In this document: one piece after another, positions 43,873 to 53,530 of the stretch
Layout: each line of letters opens with the position of its first letter
How positions within the stretch are numbered: position 1 is the stretch's first letter
From: Chryseobacterium pennipullorum
Lineage (GTDB): Bacteria; Bacteroidota; Bacteroidia; Flavobacteriales; Weeksellaceae
Reading direction: 5' to 3'
Length of the DNA: 64,000 nucleotides
Assembly (NCBI RefSeq): GCF_003384725.1
Contig: NZ_QNVV01000004.1
Location: 124,001-188,000, forward strand
The notes under the pieces: model-generated
What the model saw: only the letters and a program-made list of their open reading frames with translations
Databases searched by the model: none
Told to the model about the DNA's origin: nothing
Made by a program: the position numbers and the translations under genes

Positions 43873-45036
43873 CTACAGACTGAGGAAAGCAACTCCAAAA
43901 GAAAGCACAGAAATAATAATTCCTGCCATAAATATTTTATAGGTAATTGATAAAAGCTTGTATTTTCTGTCCAGAACTTTGCCAAGATAATATAAATCCT
44001 TTACCATCGAATCGTAAATATAATCTCTGTCTTTGATCAGATCTTTCATGGCATGTTGATAATCATCAAATAACATCTGGTGAAAGTTTCCGAAAAACAG
44101 GAGGTTTACTTTTCTGTTGACAATATCCTGTGCGGTGAATGTTGTTTTGGTCACGTTAGGTTTTGTAGAAAGAATAGCAAATATAATCGTCAGCACACTT
44201 GAAAGCAGCAATATAAAACTTGGCAGGATCAGGTGGGAATTTTTAGGTGCATCCAACTTGGGTACCAGTACGGAAAGACAGACTGAAATAATAATCGCAT
44301 TGACAGAAAGCAGAATATTGGCTTTGCTGTCCGCGATATCACTAAGCCTGGTGTGGTTGTTGAGCGTTACCCTGAACAGAGTATCTACGCTCCTATCCGA
44401 TTTTTCCTTTTCTTTTTTCCCTTCAGCGGACTCTTTTTTCTCTTCTTCCTTATTCAGCTTTTTTTCAATTTTTTTGATATTTTTCTTCTTTAAAGGCTCC
44501 CAGTTCTCCCTTGCATACTCCGTATAATAGGAATGCTTATTTTTTAGCATGTCCAGGTTTACCGTGTTCCATTCGTCATTGGAAAAACATCTTACATTCG
44601 TCAGTTCCCATTCTTTTCGAAGAGCCTCTGAAATATCATTATAATCATGTCCGGCAAAATGACTGAAATCTGCATCTTTCACAATTTTCTCCAGCATATT
44701 CTGTGGCTCATGGTTAATTTTTGTTGCCAGAATAAGTTGAGCAATATCTGCAATATAGCTTTCAGGATAGTTTTCCTGATGCAAAAAGCCTTTCATGATT
44801 TCCACACTGCTTTCCTCATGAGTCTTGGCACATTCTATATATCCTGTATCATGAAACCATAACGCCATCAGCACTTTTTCCTGGTCTTCTTCAGAAACAG
44901 GGGTATTGCTCATGATTTCCTCCGCCTTATTCACGGTATAGGCAGTATGGATAAAATTATGGTAAAAATATACCGAAGATAACTTATCTTTGAATAAGAT
45001 TTCAACATAATTTTTAGCTTTGTCTAGAATGCTCAT
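43873..45036 (-). CDS. HD phosphohydrolase fused to a Pycsar-effector-like transmembrane domain
   Basis: This 387-aa protein combines two modules. Residues 1-175 form an HD domain with His30, His62-Asp63 (WFHDTGY) and Asp121/123, the metal set of phosphohydrolases acting on nucleotides. A charged Lys/Glu linker (about 180-218) leads to a membrane module starting DTLFRVTLNNHTRLSDIADSKANILLSVNAI, which resembles the Pycsar effector domain (DUF5706), with three transmembrane helices (about 243-263, 270-292, 365-386). In Pycsar immunity, a cyclic nucleotide activates a membrane protein of this type. No cyclase gene is adjacent. It starts 26 bp from the divergent phosphatase-barrel gene. Confidence 0.82.
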   Translation of the reverse strand: MSILDKAKNYVEILFKDKLSSVYFYHNFIHTAYTVNKAEEIMSNTPVSEEDQEKVLMALWFHDTGYIECAKTHEESSVEIMKGFLHQENYPESYIADIAQLILATKINHEPQNMLEKIVKDADFSHFAGHDYNDISEALRKEWELTNVRCFSNDEWNTVNLDMLKNKHSYYTEYARENWEPLKKKNIKKIEKKLNKEEEKKESAEGKKEKEKSDRSVDTLFRVTLNNHTRLSDIADSKANILLSVNAIIISVCLSVLVPKLDAPKNSHLILPSFILLLSSVLTIIFAILSTKPNVTKTTFTAQDIVNRKVNLLFFGNFHQMLFDDYQHAMKDLIKDRDYIYDSMVKDLYYLGKVLDRKYKLLSITYKIFMAGIIISVLSFGVAFLSL

Positions 45037-45062
45037 TCCTGAATTTTTGTTATTGTAAATTT

Positions 45063-48000
45063 ATGAATTTATCCTTTAAAACTCATCTAAAAAATACTTC
45101 TATTGTTCTTCGAACCGTAATGTCGGCGGGAGTGCTTTATTCCTGTGCAACATATAACGTACAAAAGGGCAAAAACTTATTTGAAGTAAAAGATTCCGAG
45201 ATAAAATCTGAAAATGATTTTAAACTCTTTCTGATTGGAGATGCGGGAAATGCAGATGAACCTCAGGCGCAAAAGACACTACATTTACTTAAAAACAAAC
45301 TGGATTCTGCAGACAGCAATGCGATGCTGATTTTTTTGGGCGATAACATCTATCCGAAAGGAATACCTGAAGAAACGGATAAAGACTACGCTTCCGCAAA
45401 GCAGAAACTGGAAAACCAGCTTGCCATTACCAAAAACTTTAAGGGAAAAACAGTAGTGATCCCGGGAAATCATGATTGGTATAGCGGACTGGAAGGATTA
45501 AATACACAGGAAGGGCTGGTAAAGCAATATTTTAATGATAAAAAAGCTTTTCTTCCCAAAAACGGATGCCCTATTGATGACATCAATATATCCAAAGACA
45601 TTAAACTCATTGCTATTGATTCGGAATGGGTGATCACAAACTGGGACAACCATCCGGGAATTAATAAAAACTGCAACATCAAAACCCGCGAAGACTTCTT
45701 CACAGAATTTAAAGACCTTATTATTAAAAACCAGGACAAAAGAATTATTGTGGCTTTGCACCATCCTGTTATCAGCAGCGGAACCCATGCAGGCTTCAAC
45801 TCGGCAAAATCTCATCTTTTCCCTTTCAACAGCAAAGTTCCTGTCCCGGTTATTGCAAGTATTGCCAATATCTTAAGAAGCTCTTCAGGGATAAGCCCTG
45901 CAGATCTCAACAATCAGCATTATGCAGATCTGGCTAACAGGCTGAAAAGTATCGTTCAGGATAAGGAAAATATTATTTTTGTTTCCGGGCATGATCATAA
46001 TCTGCAATATCATGAAGACGGAAATCTGAGACAGATCATCAGTGGAGCTGGTTCCAAGGCAGATCCTTCGACCATTATAGAGAAAACAGACTTTTCCTAC
46101 GGGAGCAGCGGGTTTGCCATTTTGAATATCCGAAAAGACCAGAGTACAGATGTAGAGTATTTTTCAACAAAAAATGGGGCACTCCAAAAACTGACTCAAA
46201 TCTCTGTGATATCTAAACCTGACGTATTTGTGAATAACTTTCCCAATAGTTTTCCCCAAACCTTCTCCTCTACCATCTATCCGGTAGCTCTTACCCAAAA
46301 AAGGAAGTTTTACCGCTGGCTCTGGGGCGACCATTACAGAAAATATTACGGAATCTCCATTGAGGCTCCTACAGCCAATCTTTCCGAACTGAACGGCGGT
46401 TATATCCCTTTCAGGGAAGGTGGAGGAAATCAATCCAACAGCTTACGACTCAAGGCTACAGATGGCCAGGAATTTGTAATGCGTGGCGTGAAAAAAAGCG
46501 CTGTACGGTTCCTTAACAATATGGCTTTTACAAAAAGTACACTGGGAGAAGAGCTTACGGATACCTTTCCGGAAAAATTTTTATTAGACTTCTATACTAC
46601 CAACCACCCTTTCACTCCCTTCACCATTGGAAATATGGCGGATAAGCTGAATATTTTTCACAGTAATCCGAAACTCTACTTTATTCCTAAGCAGTATGCT
46701 CTGGGAAGGTATAATGAAGAGTATGGGGATGAAATGTACATGATAGAAGAACGTTTTTCGTCTGACCCGAAAACGCTTGCCAGCCTCAATAATGCCAAAG
46801 ATATTGTATCTACGGATGATGTTTTGAAAAATCTTTCCAAAAGCAACACCTATTCTGTAGATAGAGAATCATACATCAGGGCAAGAATTTTTGACATGCT
46901 GATTGGTGACTGGGACAGACATTCTGACCAATGGAAATGGGCTGTATATGCAGAAGGAGACCATGTGATCTATAAACCGATCCCAAAAGACCGAGATCAG
47001 GCATTCAGCAAATATGATGGGGCTGCATTCAGGCTCATTATGAATGTTCCGGCAATCCGCCATATGAAAACCTTTAAAGAAGAAATAAGCAGTGTAAAAT
47101 GGGTAAATATGGAACCTTATCCGATGGACCTGGTCTTTTTAAAAGGAGCCACTCAGGAAGAATGGATAACACAGGCACAGTACATCCAGGAGCATCTGAC
47201 AGATGCAGATATTGATAATGCATTCTATAATCTTCCGAAAGAAGTAAAGGACGAAACGATAACTGAGATCCAGAGAAATCTCAAATTGAGAAAGACCAGA
47301 CTTCAGGATTATGCTTCCCAATACTATGATGTGTTACAGAAAAAAGTTCCCCTGGCCGGAACGGTACATCCTGATAAATTTATCATTACAAAAAACGGAC
47401 ATTCTGTACAGGTACAGCAATATAAGCTAGGCAAAAATAAAGACCAGAACGAACTGGTGTTTGATAAAACCTACCATGACTCCAAAACAAAGGAGCTCTG
47501 GATCTATGGGCTGGAAGATGATGACATTTATGAAGTGACCGGAAGTGGAAGACCGAAAATGAATATCAGGTTGATTGGTGGATATAACCATGATGTCTAC
47601 AATATTGCAGATGGAAGAAAAGTAAAAATTTACGATTTTAAATCACAAAAAAACACTTATAACACCCGAAATACCACCCGGAATATTACCAATGATTATG
47701 ATATTAACAGCTATAATTATAAGCATCCGAAATACAACTTTTTCGCAGGGTATCCTAATCTGGATTATAACCCGGATGACGGTGTGATCTTAGGAGTTCT
47801 TGCAAATTATACCGTGAATAATTTTATTCGTGATCCTTTCACTCAAAAACACAGTTTGAAAGCCAATTTTTATACCGCCACAGGTGGCTTCAGCCTTACC
47901 TATAAAGGGATTTTCAAAAAGGCAATTTACGGTTGGGATTTTAATTTGGATGCCTCGTATACAACACCCCGGTTTTCCCAAAACTTCTTCGGACTATCAA

Positions 48001-48779
48001 ACGAAAGCGAGTATGATAAAAAAAATACGGAACGGGAATATAACAGGGCAAGAATTTCCAAATTCAATTTTGCTCCTTCCCTTTCCACGAAAAGCTGGAT
48101 GAATTTCAGCCATCAGATGCAGCTTACTTTTGAAGATAACAAAGTGCAACGGAAAGAAGGACGTTTCATCAATCAGTCTCCGGACGTTAGACCAGAGGTA
48201 TTTGACAGCAAGCAGTATGTTGGAGCCAATTATACATTTGGTTATAAAAATGCCGATAATACAGCTTTTCCAACCCTTGGGATGGAACTGATGCTGAATG
48301 CAGACTGGAAGGCAACACTTTCGGATGTTAACAACAATTTCCTGACTCTTAGGGGAAGGCTGGCAATTGATCACAGAATCGATAAAAAAGGGATTTTTGT
48401 ATTTGCCAACTCCAGCAATGTAATGTGGATCAACAACAACCATTTTGAATTCTTCCAGGCAGCAGCTATCGGTGGCAACAACGGAATGAGAGCCTTCAGA
48501 AATGAACGTTTCTCAGGAAGATCCTACTTCACCAACAATTCTGAGGTGCGATGGGATTTTGGAAGATTAAGAAACAATATTGTTCCTGCCAATTTGGGAA
48601 TTCTGGTTGGATATGATATCGGACGGGTATGGAATGATAATGAAAATTCCAGAAAATGGCACCAATCAGTGGGCGCAGGAGTTTGGTTGAGCATCGTAGA
48701 GATGATGTCTGCAAGGCTTAACTATTTCTATGGTTCAGACGGTGGAAGAATCTCTGCCGGTATCGGAATGAAATTTTAA
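45063..48779 (+). CDS. Calcineurin-like phosphatase fused to an outer-membrane beta-barrel
   Basis: A 1238-aa envelope protein. A lipoprotein-like N-terminus (VLYSC, Cys28) is followed by a calcineurin phosphoesterase domain with GDAGNADE (about 58), GDNIYPKG, GNHDWYSG (about 134), ALHHPVIS and GHDHN metal motifs. A middle region (about 400-850) has SYIRARIFDMLIGDWDRHSDQWKWA, resembling a kinase-fold or FAM20/HipA-like segment. The last 380 residues are beta-rich, ending GGRISAGIGMKF like an Omp85/BamA barrel. The combination suggests a surface-linked phosphatase; substrates are unknown. The divergent gene starts only 26 bp away, so promoters must overlap. No strong terminator lies directly after the stop. 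Confidence 0.85.
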   Translation: MNLSFKTHLKNTSIVLRTVMSAGVLYSCATYNVQKGKNLFEVKDSEIKSENDFKLFLIGDAGNADEPQAQKTLHLLKNKLDSADSNAMLIFLGDNIYPKGIPEETDKDYASAKQKLENQLAITKNFKGKTVVIPGNHDWYSGLEGLNTQEGLVKQYFNDKKAFLPKNGCPIDDINISKDIKLIAIDSEWVITNWDNHPGINKNCNIKTREDFFTEFKDLIIKNQDKRIIVALHHPVISSGTHAGFNSAKSHLFPFNSKVPVPVIASIANILRSSSGISPADLNNQHYADLANRLKSIVQDKENIIFVSGHDHNLQYHEDGNLRQIISGAGSKADPSTIIEKTDFSYGSSGFAILNIRKDQSTDVEYFSTKNGALQKLTQISVISKPDVFVNNFPNSFPQTFSSTIYPVALTQKRKFYRWLWGDHYRKYYGISIEAPTANLSELNGGYIPFREGGGNQSNSLRLKATDGQEFVMRGVKKSAVRFLNNMAFTKSTLGEELTDTFPEKFLLDFYTTNHPFTPFTIGNMADKLNIFHSNPKLYFIPKQYALGRYNEEYGDEMYMIEERFSSDPKTLASLNNAKDIVSTDDVLKNLSKSNTYSVDRESYIRARIFDMLIGDWDRHSDQWKWAVYAEGDHVIYKPIPKDRDQAFSKYDGAAFRLIMNVPAIRHMKTFKEEISSVKWVNMEPYPMDLVFLKGATQEEWITQAQYIQEHLTDADIDNAFYNLPKEVKDETITEIQRNLKLRKTRLQDYASQYYDVLQKKVPLAGTVHPDKFIITKNGHSVQVQQYKLGKNKDQNELVFDKTYHDSKTKELWIYGLEDDDIYEVTGSGRPKMNIRLIGGYNHDVYNIADGRKVKIYDFKSQKNTYNTRNTTRNITNDYDINSYNYKHPKYNFFAGYPNLDYNPDDGVILGVLANYTVNNFIRDPFTQKHSLKANFYTATGGFSLTYKGIFKKAIYGWDFNLDASYTTPRFSQNFFGLSNESEYDKKNTEREYNRARISKFNFAPSLSTKSWMNFSHQMQLTFEDNKVQRKEGRFINQSPDVRPEVFDSKQYVGANYTFGYKNADNTAFPTLGMELMLNADWKATLSDVNNNFLTLRGRLAIDHRIDKKGIFVFANSSNVMWINNNHFEFFQAAAIGGNNGMRAFRNERFSGRSYFTNNSEVRWDFGRLRNNIVPANLGILVGYDIGRVWNDNENSRKWHQSVGAGVWLSIVEMMSARLNYFYGSDGGRISAGIGMKF

Positions 48780-49102
48780 AAACCATTTCTTTTAAATACA
48801 AAATAACTCTACTATTTCAACAAAGTATTTTGCAACCCAAATACACATGTAAATAACTGATTATAAAGAAATTAAATTGATTAAAAAACGAATTTATTAA
48901 AAAAATATAAATTAAATTAATTTTAATAATTCTAATTTTCAGCACGTATTTTTCATCAATAAAATAAATATGGCTTTCATATAACGGCCATATTTTCAGC
49001 TACATAAGTTAAGCGCACCAAATATACTATATGATTGTCAATTCCTTAAAAAAACAACATTAAAAAAACATTTTATATTTGTTTCGCTAAACAAAACAAC
49101 AA
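48780..49102. promoter_or_regulatory. 323-bp AT-rich intergenic region with one hairpin and a -7 box
   Basis: No gene is visible. AATATGGC/GCCATATT at 48967-48994 forms an 8-bp hairpin followed by TTTTC, a possible late terminator of the phosphatase-barrel gene. TATATTTG at 49074-49081 is a good -7 box 21 bp before the next ATG. Confidence 0.5.
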
Positions 49103-49825
49103 GTGATGAAAAAAAAGCTATTATACATGGCGTTATTTTTCGTATCCGTAAGCATTAGTGCACAAATAGGGATACAAACTCCTACTCCTCAAAACACCCT
49201 TCATGTCAACGGCTCTCTTCAGGTAGTGAAGGATATTAATGTAGGGGGTGATGCCGGTACCAAAGGAAATTCCGGAAATAGAGGAGAATTTTTAATGTCA
49301 AATGGAACCGGAAATACACCGGTATGGAAAAGTATTGAATCTGAAAACTTTTTAAAAGTAGTATATGTTGGGAACAAAACAAACATCAATCCTTCAAGTG
49401 GAAGCTTTACAGGGACCCACAACACACCGGTCAGTACTCATGAAAGTTACTCACAGACCTATATTTTTAACGTGAACAATAAAATTGATACTGCTTATTT
49501 AACGTACAATTCAGGGACCGGGCTTTTCACTGTAGTTAAACCCGGATTTTACAATATTGTTCCGTATGTGACTTACGATCTCAATTTAAATCCGTCAGGG
49601 AAAACAGCAGGAACAGCCAATTCCTATATTCAGAAGGTTTCGCCGGCATTAACTACCCTTGCGGGCATATCCACAGGCCACGGAGAGCGCACCACAGGAC
49701 TGAATCATAATTTGTCATCCATTAATTTTTTTAATACGGGAGAAACTTTCAGGATACGCTGCCGCTATACTCAGAATTTCAGGCTTTCAGGCGGTAACAT
49801 TCATATTTCCTATCTTACCCCTTAA
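49103..49825 (+). CDS. Secreted C1q/TNF-like protein
   Basis: This 240-aa exported protein has a signal peptide (about 1-20, cut after SISA) and then QIGIQTPTPQNTLHVNGSLQV, a start typical of Bacteroidota phage-tail-like or C1q-like surface proteins. The C-terminal 140 residues contain VVKPGFYNIVPYV and FRLSGGNIHISYLTP, which resemble the jelly-roll C1q fold. It carries no T9SS sorting domain. It is monocistronic, with a -7 box upstream and a terminator downstream. A binding or adhesive role is inference. Confidence 0.75.
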   Translation: MMKKKLLYMALFFVSVSISAQIGIQTPTPQNTLHVNGSLQVVKDINVGGDAGTKGNSGNRGEFLMSNGTGNTPVWKSIESENFLKVVYVGNKTNINPSSGSFTGTHNTPVSTHESYSQTYIFNVNNKIDTAYLTYNSGTGLFTVVKPGFYNIVPYVTYDLNLNPSGKTAGTANSYIQKVSPALTTLAGISTGHGERTTGLNHNLSSINFFNTGETFRIRCRYTQNFRLSGGNIHISYLTP

Positions 49826-49867
49826 AAATCTACTTTAATAATAACTACTATTTTTTTATTCATCGAG

Positions 49868-49897
49868 AGGAGGCTGTTTCAAGTGGGACAGCCTCCT
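49868..49897 (+). terminator. Hairpin terminator between convergent genes
   Basis: The perfect 10-bp stem AGGAGGCTGT/ACAGCCTCCT has a 10-nt loop but a poor T-run. Its GAGGCTGTC-type arms resemble the terminator at 62314. Confidence 0.65.
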
Positions 49898-49936
49898 GCT
49901 TGTTGAGATAAAGGAAGCAGGAGCATTCCATGGAAT

Positions 49937-50815
49937 TTATAATGATAAGTCAAACTTATACACATTACCCCCTTCTGCTTTACCCTTCTCATCAGCAATT
50001 ACTACGGTTTTATCATCAAAAAAGACAATAGCTTCTTTCTGGGAATTATGGTTCAAAGGAACCTTTTGTATCTTAGCCGCACTGAAATCATCAGCCGTGA
50101 AACCGGACAGCACATGAATATTTTTATGCGTCAGCAGGACAATCTTATCTTTTGTACTGTTGATGGTTGCAGAGGTAATGGCTGCATCATTATAGCCGCC
50201 GTCAAGCTTCAGCATTCCAATTAATTTTGCCTCAAAATCACCTTGCTTATTAGGAACCTGAAACACGAGGAAAGTCCCATCGAACCCCTTGCTTCTGTTT
50301 TTTGTGAACAGATAAAAATTACCATCCATTTCTATGAAACCTTCGCAGTCATAAAGCAGATTTGATTTTTTAGGCGGAAATTCTGTCTGTCCCTGGTAAT
50401 GAAACGTCGTAGTTTGAGTAATTTTAGTGGTGGTCTGAGTAATATCTTTGAGATCTATTTTTAAAATTGCAAGATCTCTTCTGTCATTATCGTTGTTTCC
50501 AAAATCACCAATATAGATATTTCCCTGGGCATCAGATATAATATCTTCCCAATCTGTATTTTCAGCATTTTCAACCGGGATACGGGCAAGCATCTGTCCC
50601 TGGTCATTAATCCCGTAGACTGAATTTTTATTTCCCTTATCTTCTATAACCCAAAAAATCTTCTTATCCTTAGAAATCGTTAAGCCGGAAACTTCTTTAA
50701 GCTTTTTCGGCAAAGAAAATTCTAATTTTAGTTCTTCTTTGTTATTTGGCGAATTCTGAGCTTTCGGGTTACAGCTCAATAAAAAGAGAGCAGGTAAAAT
50801 AAGAATGCGTAACAT
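49937..50815 (-). CDS. Lipoprotein with a beta-propeller-like body
   Basis: This 292-aa lipoprotein starts MLRILILPALFLLSCNPK, with lipobox LLSC. The upstream extension of the reading frame overlaps mazG antisense frames and is not part of the gene. Repeats such as VSGLTISKDKKIFWVIEDKG and DAQGNIYIGDFGNNDNDRRD resemble SdiA-regulated or NHL-type propeller blades with an Asp-rich calcium-binding-like loop. It is likely in the periplasm or outer membrane; binding partner unknown. It lies 40 bp downstream of mazG in the same direction, so probably cotranscribed. Confidence 0.8.
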   Translation of the reverse strand: MLRILILPALFLLSCNPKAQNSPNNKEELKLEFSLPKKLKEVSGLTISKDKKIFWVIEDKGNKNSVYGINDQGQMLARIPVENAENTDWEDIISDAQGNIYIGDFGNNDNDRRDLAILKIDLKDITQTTTKITQTTTFHYQGQTEFPPKKSNLLYDCEGFIEMDGNFYLFTKNRSKGFDGTFLVFQVPNKQGDFEAKLIGMLKLDGGYNDAAITSATINSTKDKIVLLTHKNIHVLSGFTADDFSAAKIQKVPLNHNSQKEAIVFFDDKTVVIADEKGKAEGGNVYKFDLSL

Positions 50816-50855
50816 ATTGATCGATTTATTTTTTAATACTGTATGAGAATACTGA

Positions 50856-51638
50856 TTATTCAAACTTTGATGAGGAAAGCTGCTTTGCCTTCTCCCAAAG
50901 GACATCCATCTCTTCCAGAGACATATCCGCAAGTTTTGAACCTTGTTCATCCGCAAGACCTTCCATTCTTTGGAACCTGGAGATAAACTTCAGATTTGTT
51001 CGTTCTAAAGCAGAATCAGGATTAATTCCGGATATCCTCGCATAATTGATGAGAGAGAAAAACACATCGCCCAGCTCCTGTTCTTTCTTACGAAGATCAG
51101 TTTCTGCATGGAACTCCTGAATTTCTTCATCCACTTTTTTCCAGGCATCTTCAGCATCATGAAATTCGAATCCAATGCCTTTCACCTTATCCTGAATCCG
51201 GTATGCCTTCACCAGACTGGGCAGACTTTTCGGCACCCCGCCCAAAATGGACTTATTCCCTTCTTTTAATTTCAATTTTTCCCAGTTCTGCTTTACTTCT
51301 TCCTCATCCTTCACTTCTGTGTCTCCATAAATATGGGGATGGCGGAAGATCAGCTTTTCATTAAGCGAATTGATTACATCTGCGATATCGAAACTTTCTT
51401 TTTCAGAACCTATTTTAGCATAAAAAACCAGATGAAGCAATACATCACCCAGTTCTTTTTTTATTTCCTGCAAATCATTCTGTAAGATAGCATCGGAGAG
51501 CTCGTAGGTTTCTTCAAGGGTAAGATGGCGCAGCGATTCTAAAGTTTGTTTCTGATCCCACGGGCATTTTTCACGAAGATCATCCATAATGTCCAGTAAT
51601 CTGCCAAAAGCTTCCAGTTTCTCCTGTTTTGTATTCAT
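50856..51638 (-). CDS. mazG: Nucleoside triphosphate pyrophosphohydrolase
   Basis: This 260-aa all-alpha NTP pyrophosphatase removes pyrophosphate from (possibly non-canonical) nucleoside triphosphates. Two MazG domains are present: the first with CPWDQKQTLESLRHLTLEETYEL (metal-binding Glu cluster EETYEL) and GDVLLHLVFYA, the second with QELGDVFFSLINYAR. The start MNTKQEKLEAF is preferred to an ATG 15 bp upstream. Confidence 0.95.
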   Translation of the reverse strand: MNTKQEKLEAFGRLLDIMDDLREKCPWDQKQTLESLRHLTLEETYELSDAILQNDLQEIKKELGDVLLHLVFYAKIGSEKESFDIADVINSLNEKLIFRHPHIYGDTEVKDEEEVKQNWEKLKLKEGNKSILGGVPKSLPSLVKAYRIQDKVKGIGFEFHDAEDAWKKVDEEIQEFHAETDLRKKEQELGDVFFSLINYARISGINPDSALERTNLKFISRFQRMEGLADEQGSKLADMSLEEMDVLWEKAKQLSSSKFE

Positions 51639-51743
51639 AATTTGAGAATTCAAGTCTTACAAATTTAAGGATTGTTTCTGTCATTCTGATTACAGCAATG
51701 CGAAATGAAGATCTATTTTACAGAATGCTTTCAGATTCAAAAA

Positions 51744-51767
51744 AAACCTCGCCATTTGACGAGGTTT
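51744..51767 (-). terminator. Terminator of the DUF5606 gene
   Basis: The 8-bp stem AAACCTCG/CGAGGTTT with an 8-nt loop is followed by a T6 tract on the minus strand. Confidence 0.85.
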
Positions 51768-51792
51768 ATATTTTTAATTCAAATTGAATGAA

Positions 51793-52350
51793 TTATCCTT
51801 GTTTTCTGTGTGTACTTTTAGGAGCAGATTTTGCTGCTGAAGTAGCTTTTACTTTTGGAGCAGCAGGCTTTTCCGCTTTAGGAGCTGCTTTTTTAGCATC
51901 TTTATCGATGCTGATTTCTTCTGCAGGCTCTCCATCTAATGTTTCAGGCTCTGCTTTTACAAAGCTTTCAGGAGTAATATATCCTGCCTTTTGAAGAATG
52001 TTGTACCATTGAGCCAATTTCTTGATGTCAGAAGCATATACTCTTTCCGTATCATAATTAGGAAGTGATGCCAGCATAAATTCTTTCAGCTCCGCATCAG
52101 AAGATTTGTGAGAAATGGTTTCTTTGTAATCGTTGTTTTTAGCAATATTTTCAAAAACTTCGAACAAAGGAACTTCTTTTTCAAATGTAAACATCGCAAT
52201 ATTGTCTAGTAAACTTACCTGGCTTGAGTTTCCAATGCTTACCTTTTTTTTGTTGGTAACTTCTTCAATGATGAACCCGTTTCTTAATTGAGAAACTAAT
52301 TTGTAAAGTCCTGGTTTTCCAGAAATTGAAATTATTTTTTCTAACAGCAT
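51793..52350 (-). CDS. DUF5606 family protein
   Basis: This 185-aa Bacteroidota-specific cytoplasmic protein has the DUF5606 N-terminal domain: KIISISGKPGLYKLVSQLRNGFIIEE and SLLDNIAMFTFE, followed by YDTERVYASDIKKLAQWYNIL. The C-terminal 45 residues are an Ala/Lys/Pro-rich disordered tail. The function is unknown. It lies in an operon-like run with def and ruvX upstream (79 bp spacer), suggesting housekeeping expression. Confidence 0.88.
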   Translation of the reverse strand: MLLEKIISISGKPGLYKLVSQLRNGFIIEEVTNKKKVSIGNSSQVSLLDNIAMFTFEKEVPLFEVFENIAKNNDYKETISHKSSDAELKEFMLASLPNYDTERVYASDIKKLAQWYNILQKAGYITPESFVKAEPETLDGEPAEEISIDKDAKKAAPKAEKPAAPKVKATSAAKSAPKSTHRKQG

Positions 52351-52429
52351 AATTTTATTTTTTGTAAATTTTGCAACCAGCTTTCAGCTCTTTGCCTCTT
52401 ATTATTTTCTTTTTTTATCCTTGTCTCAC

Positions 52430-53002
52430 TTATTTTGGAAATCTCATTTTGTAACCGATGCTTACGTCACCCTGGGAGATTTTAGTCAGTTTTCCTTTTA
52501 CCAGTTTTTTCTTTAACGCACTCAGATGGTCGGTAAATAATACCCCTTCGATGTGGTCATATTCATGCTGAATTACGCGGGCTCTAATATCGGAAAAAGT
52601 TTCTGTATGTTTTACAAAATTTTCGTCATAATATTCAATCACGATGGTGCCCTTTCTTTTCACATCTTCTCTTACATCCGGAATCGAAAGACAGCCTTCG
52701 TTGAACTTCCATTCTTCGCCTGATTCTTCAAGAATCTGAGCGTTGATGAATACTTTTCTGAACTCAGCCAGCTCATCCTTGATGTCTTCATAATCCTCGT
52801 CTTCTGCAAGAGGTGTTACATCTATTACAAACAGACGGATATCCAAACCGATCTGAGGCGCAGCAAGGCCTATACCATTGGCGCTGTACATCGTTTCAAA
52901 CATATTATCTATCAGTTCCTGTAATCCGGGATAATCTTTGTCTATATCTTTTCCCACTTTTCTCAAAACAGGATCCCCAAAAGCTCTTATCGGTAAAATC
53001 AT
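52430..53002 (-). CDS. def: Peptide deformylase
   Basis: This 190-aa metallo-enzyme removes the formyl group from nascent proteins. The three motifs are complete: GIGLAAPQIG (43-52), EGCLSIP with metal ligand Cys104, and HEYDH (146-150) with two His ligands and catalytic Glu147. Its start overlaps the ruvX stop by 4 bp, indicating translational coupling. Confidence 0.97.
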   Translation of the reverse strand: MILPIRAFGDPVLRKVGKDIDKDYPGLQELIDNMFETMYSANGIGLAAPQIGLDIRLFVIDVTPLAEDEDYEDIKDELAEFRKVFINAQILEESGEEWKFNEGCLSIPDVREDVKRKGTIVIEYYDENFVKHTETFSDIRARVIQHEYDHIEGVLFTDHLSALKKKLVKGKLTKISQGDVSIGYKMRFPK

Positions 53003-53415
53003 CTTAATTTTTGTTCTAAAAAATTCTGCAATATGATCGTTGCACTTACTTTATCTATTAGTCCTTTCTCCTGCCTCTTTTTCTTATTCTTTCCACTTTG
53101 GGAAATAAAAAACGAGGCCATTTTGGAAGTGAACCGCTCATCCAACCGGTGAACTGCAATATCTGAAAATTCTTTTTGAAATTCTTCAATGAACTTTAAA
53201 ATATCCGTCTCCACTTCTGAAACATTTCCTTTCAAATCTATGGGAAGTCCAATTACTACTTCATCTACTTTGTTTTGGCTGAAATATTTTTTCAAAAAAT
53301 CCATTAAAGAACGGTTCTCTACAGTCTCCAGCCCACTGGCGATGATCTGCATATCATCCGTTGCAGCAATGCCACAACGAGCTTTTCCGTAGTCTATTGC
53401 AAGGATTTGTCCCAT
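52999..53415 (-). CDS. ruvX: Putative pre-16S rRNA nuclease / Holliday junction resolvase RuvX
   Basis: This 138-aa RNase H-fold YqgF-family protein opens with ILAIDYGKARCGIAATDD (catalytic Asp6-type position), has VVIGLPIDLKGNVSEVE (about 56-72) and RLDERFTS. The family processes 16S rRNA ends and was earlier linked to recombination. It is coupled to def. Its start is followed upstream by a 115-bp AT-rich divergent promoter region shared with the SixA-type gene. Confidence 0.93.
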   Translation of the reverse strand: MGQILAIDYGKARCGIAATDDMQIIASGLETVENRSLMDFLKKYFSQNKVDEVVIGLPIDLKGNVSEVETDILKFIEEFQKEFSDIAVHRLDERFTSKMASFFISQSGKNKKKRQEKGLIDKVSATIILQNFLEQKLR

Positions 53416-53530
53416 AAGTCTGCAAATTTAGTAAAATTTACTGATTTTATTCATAACGCAGTTTTTTTATATAAATCATGTTTTATTCCATTATTTTTTT
53501 TATAATTTTAATCTTCCAAAAAACAAATAT

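Noticed and set aside
44117..44527. 136-aa plus-strand frame opposite the HD-Pycsar gene
   Set aside because: Antisense of the Lys/Glu linker gives runs of Ser and Phe; typical shadow.
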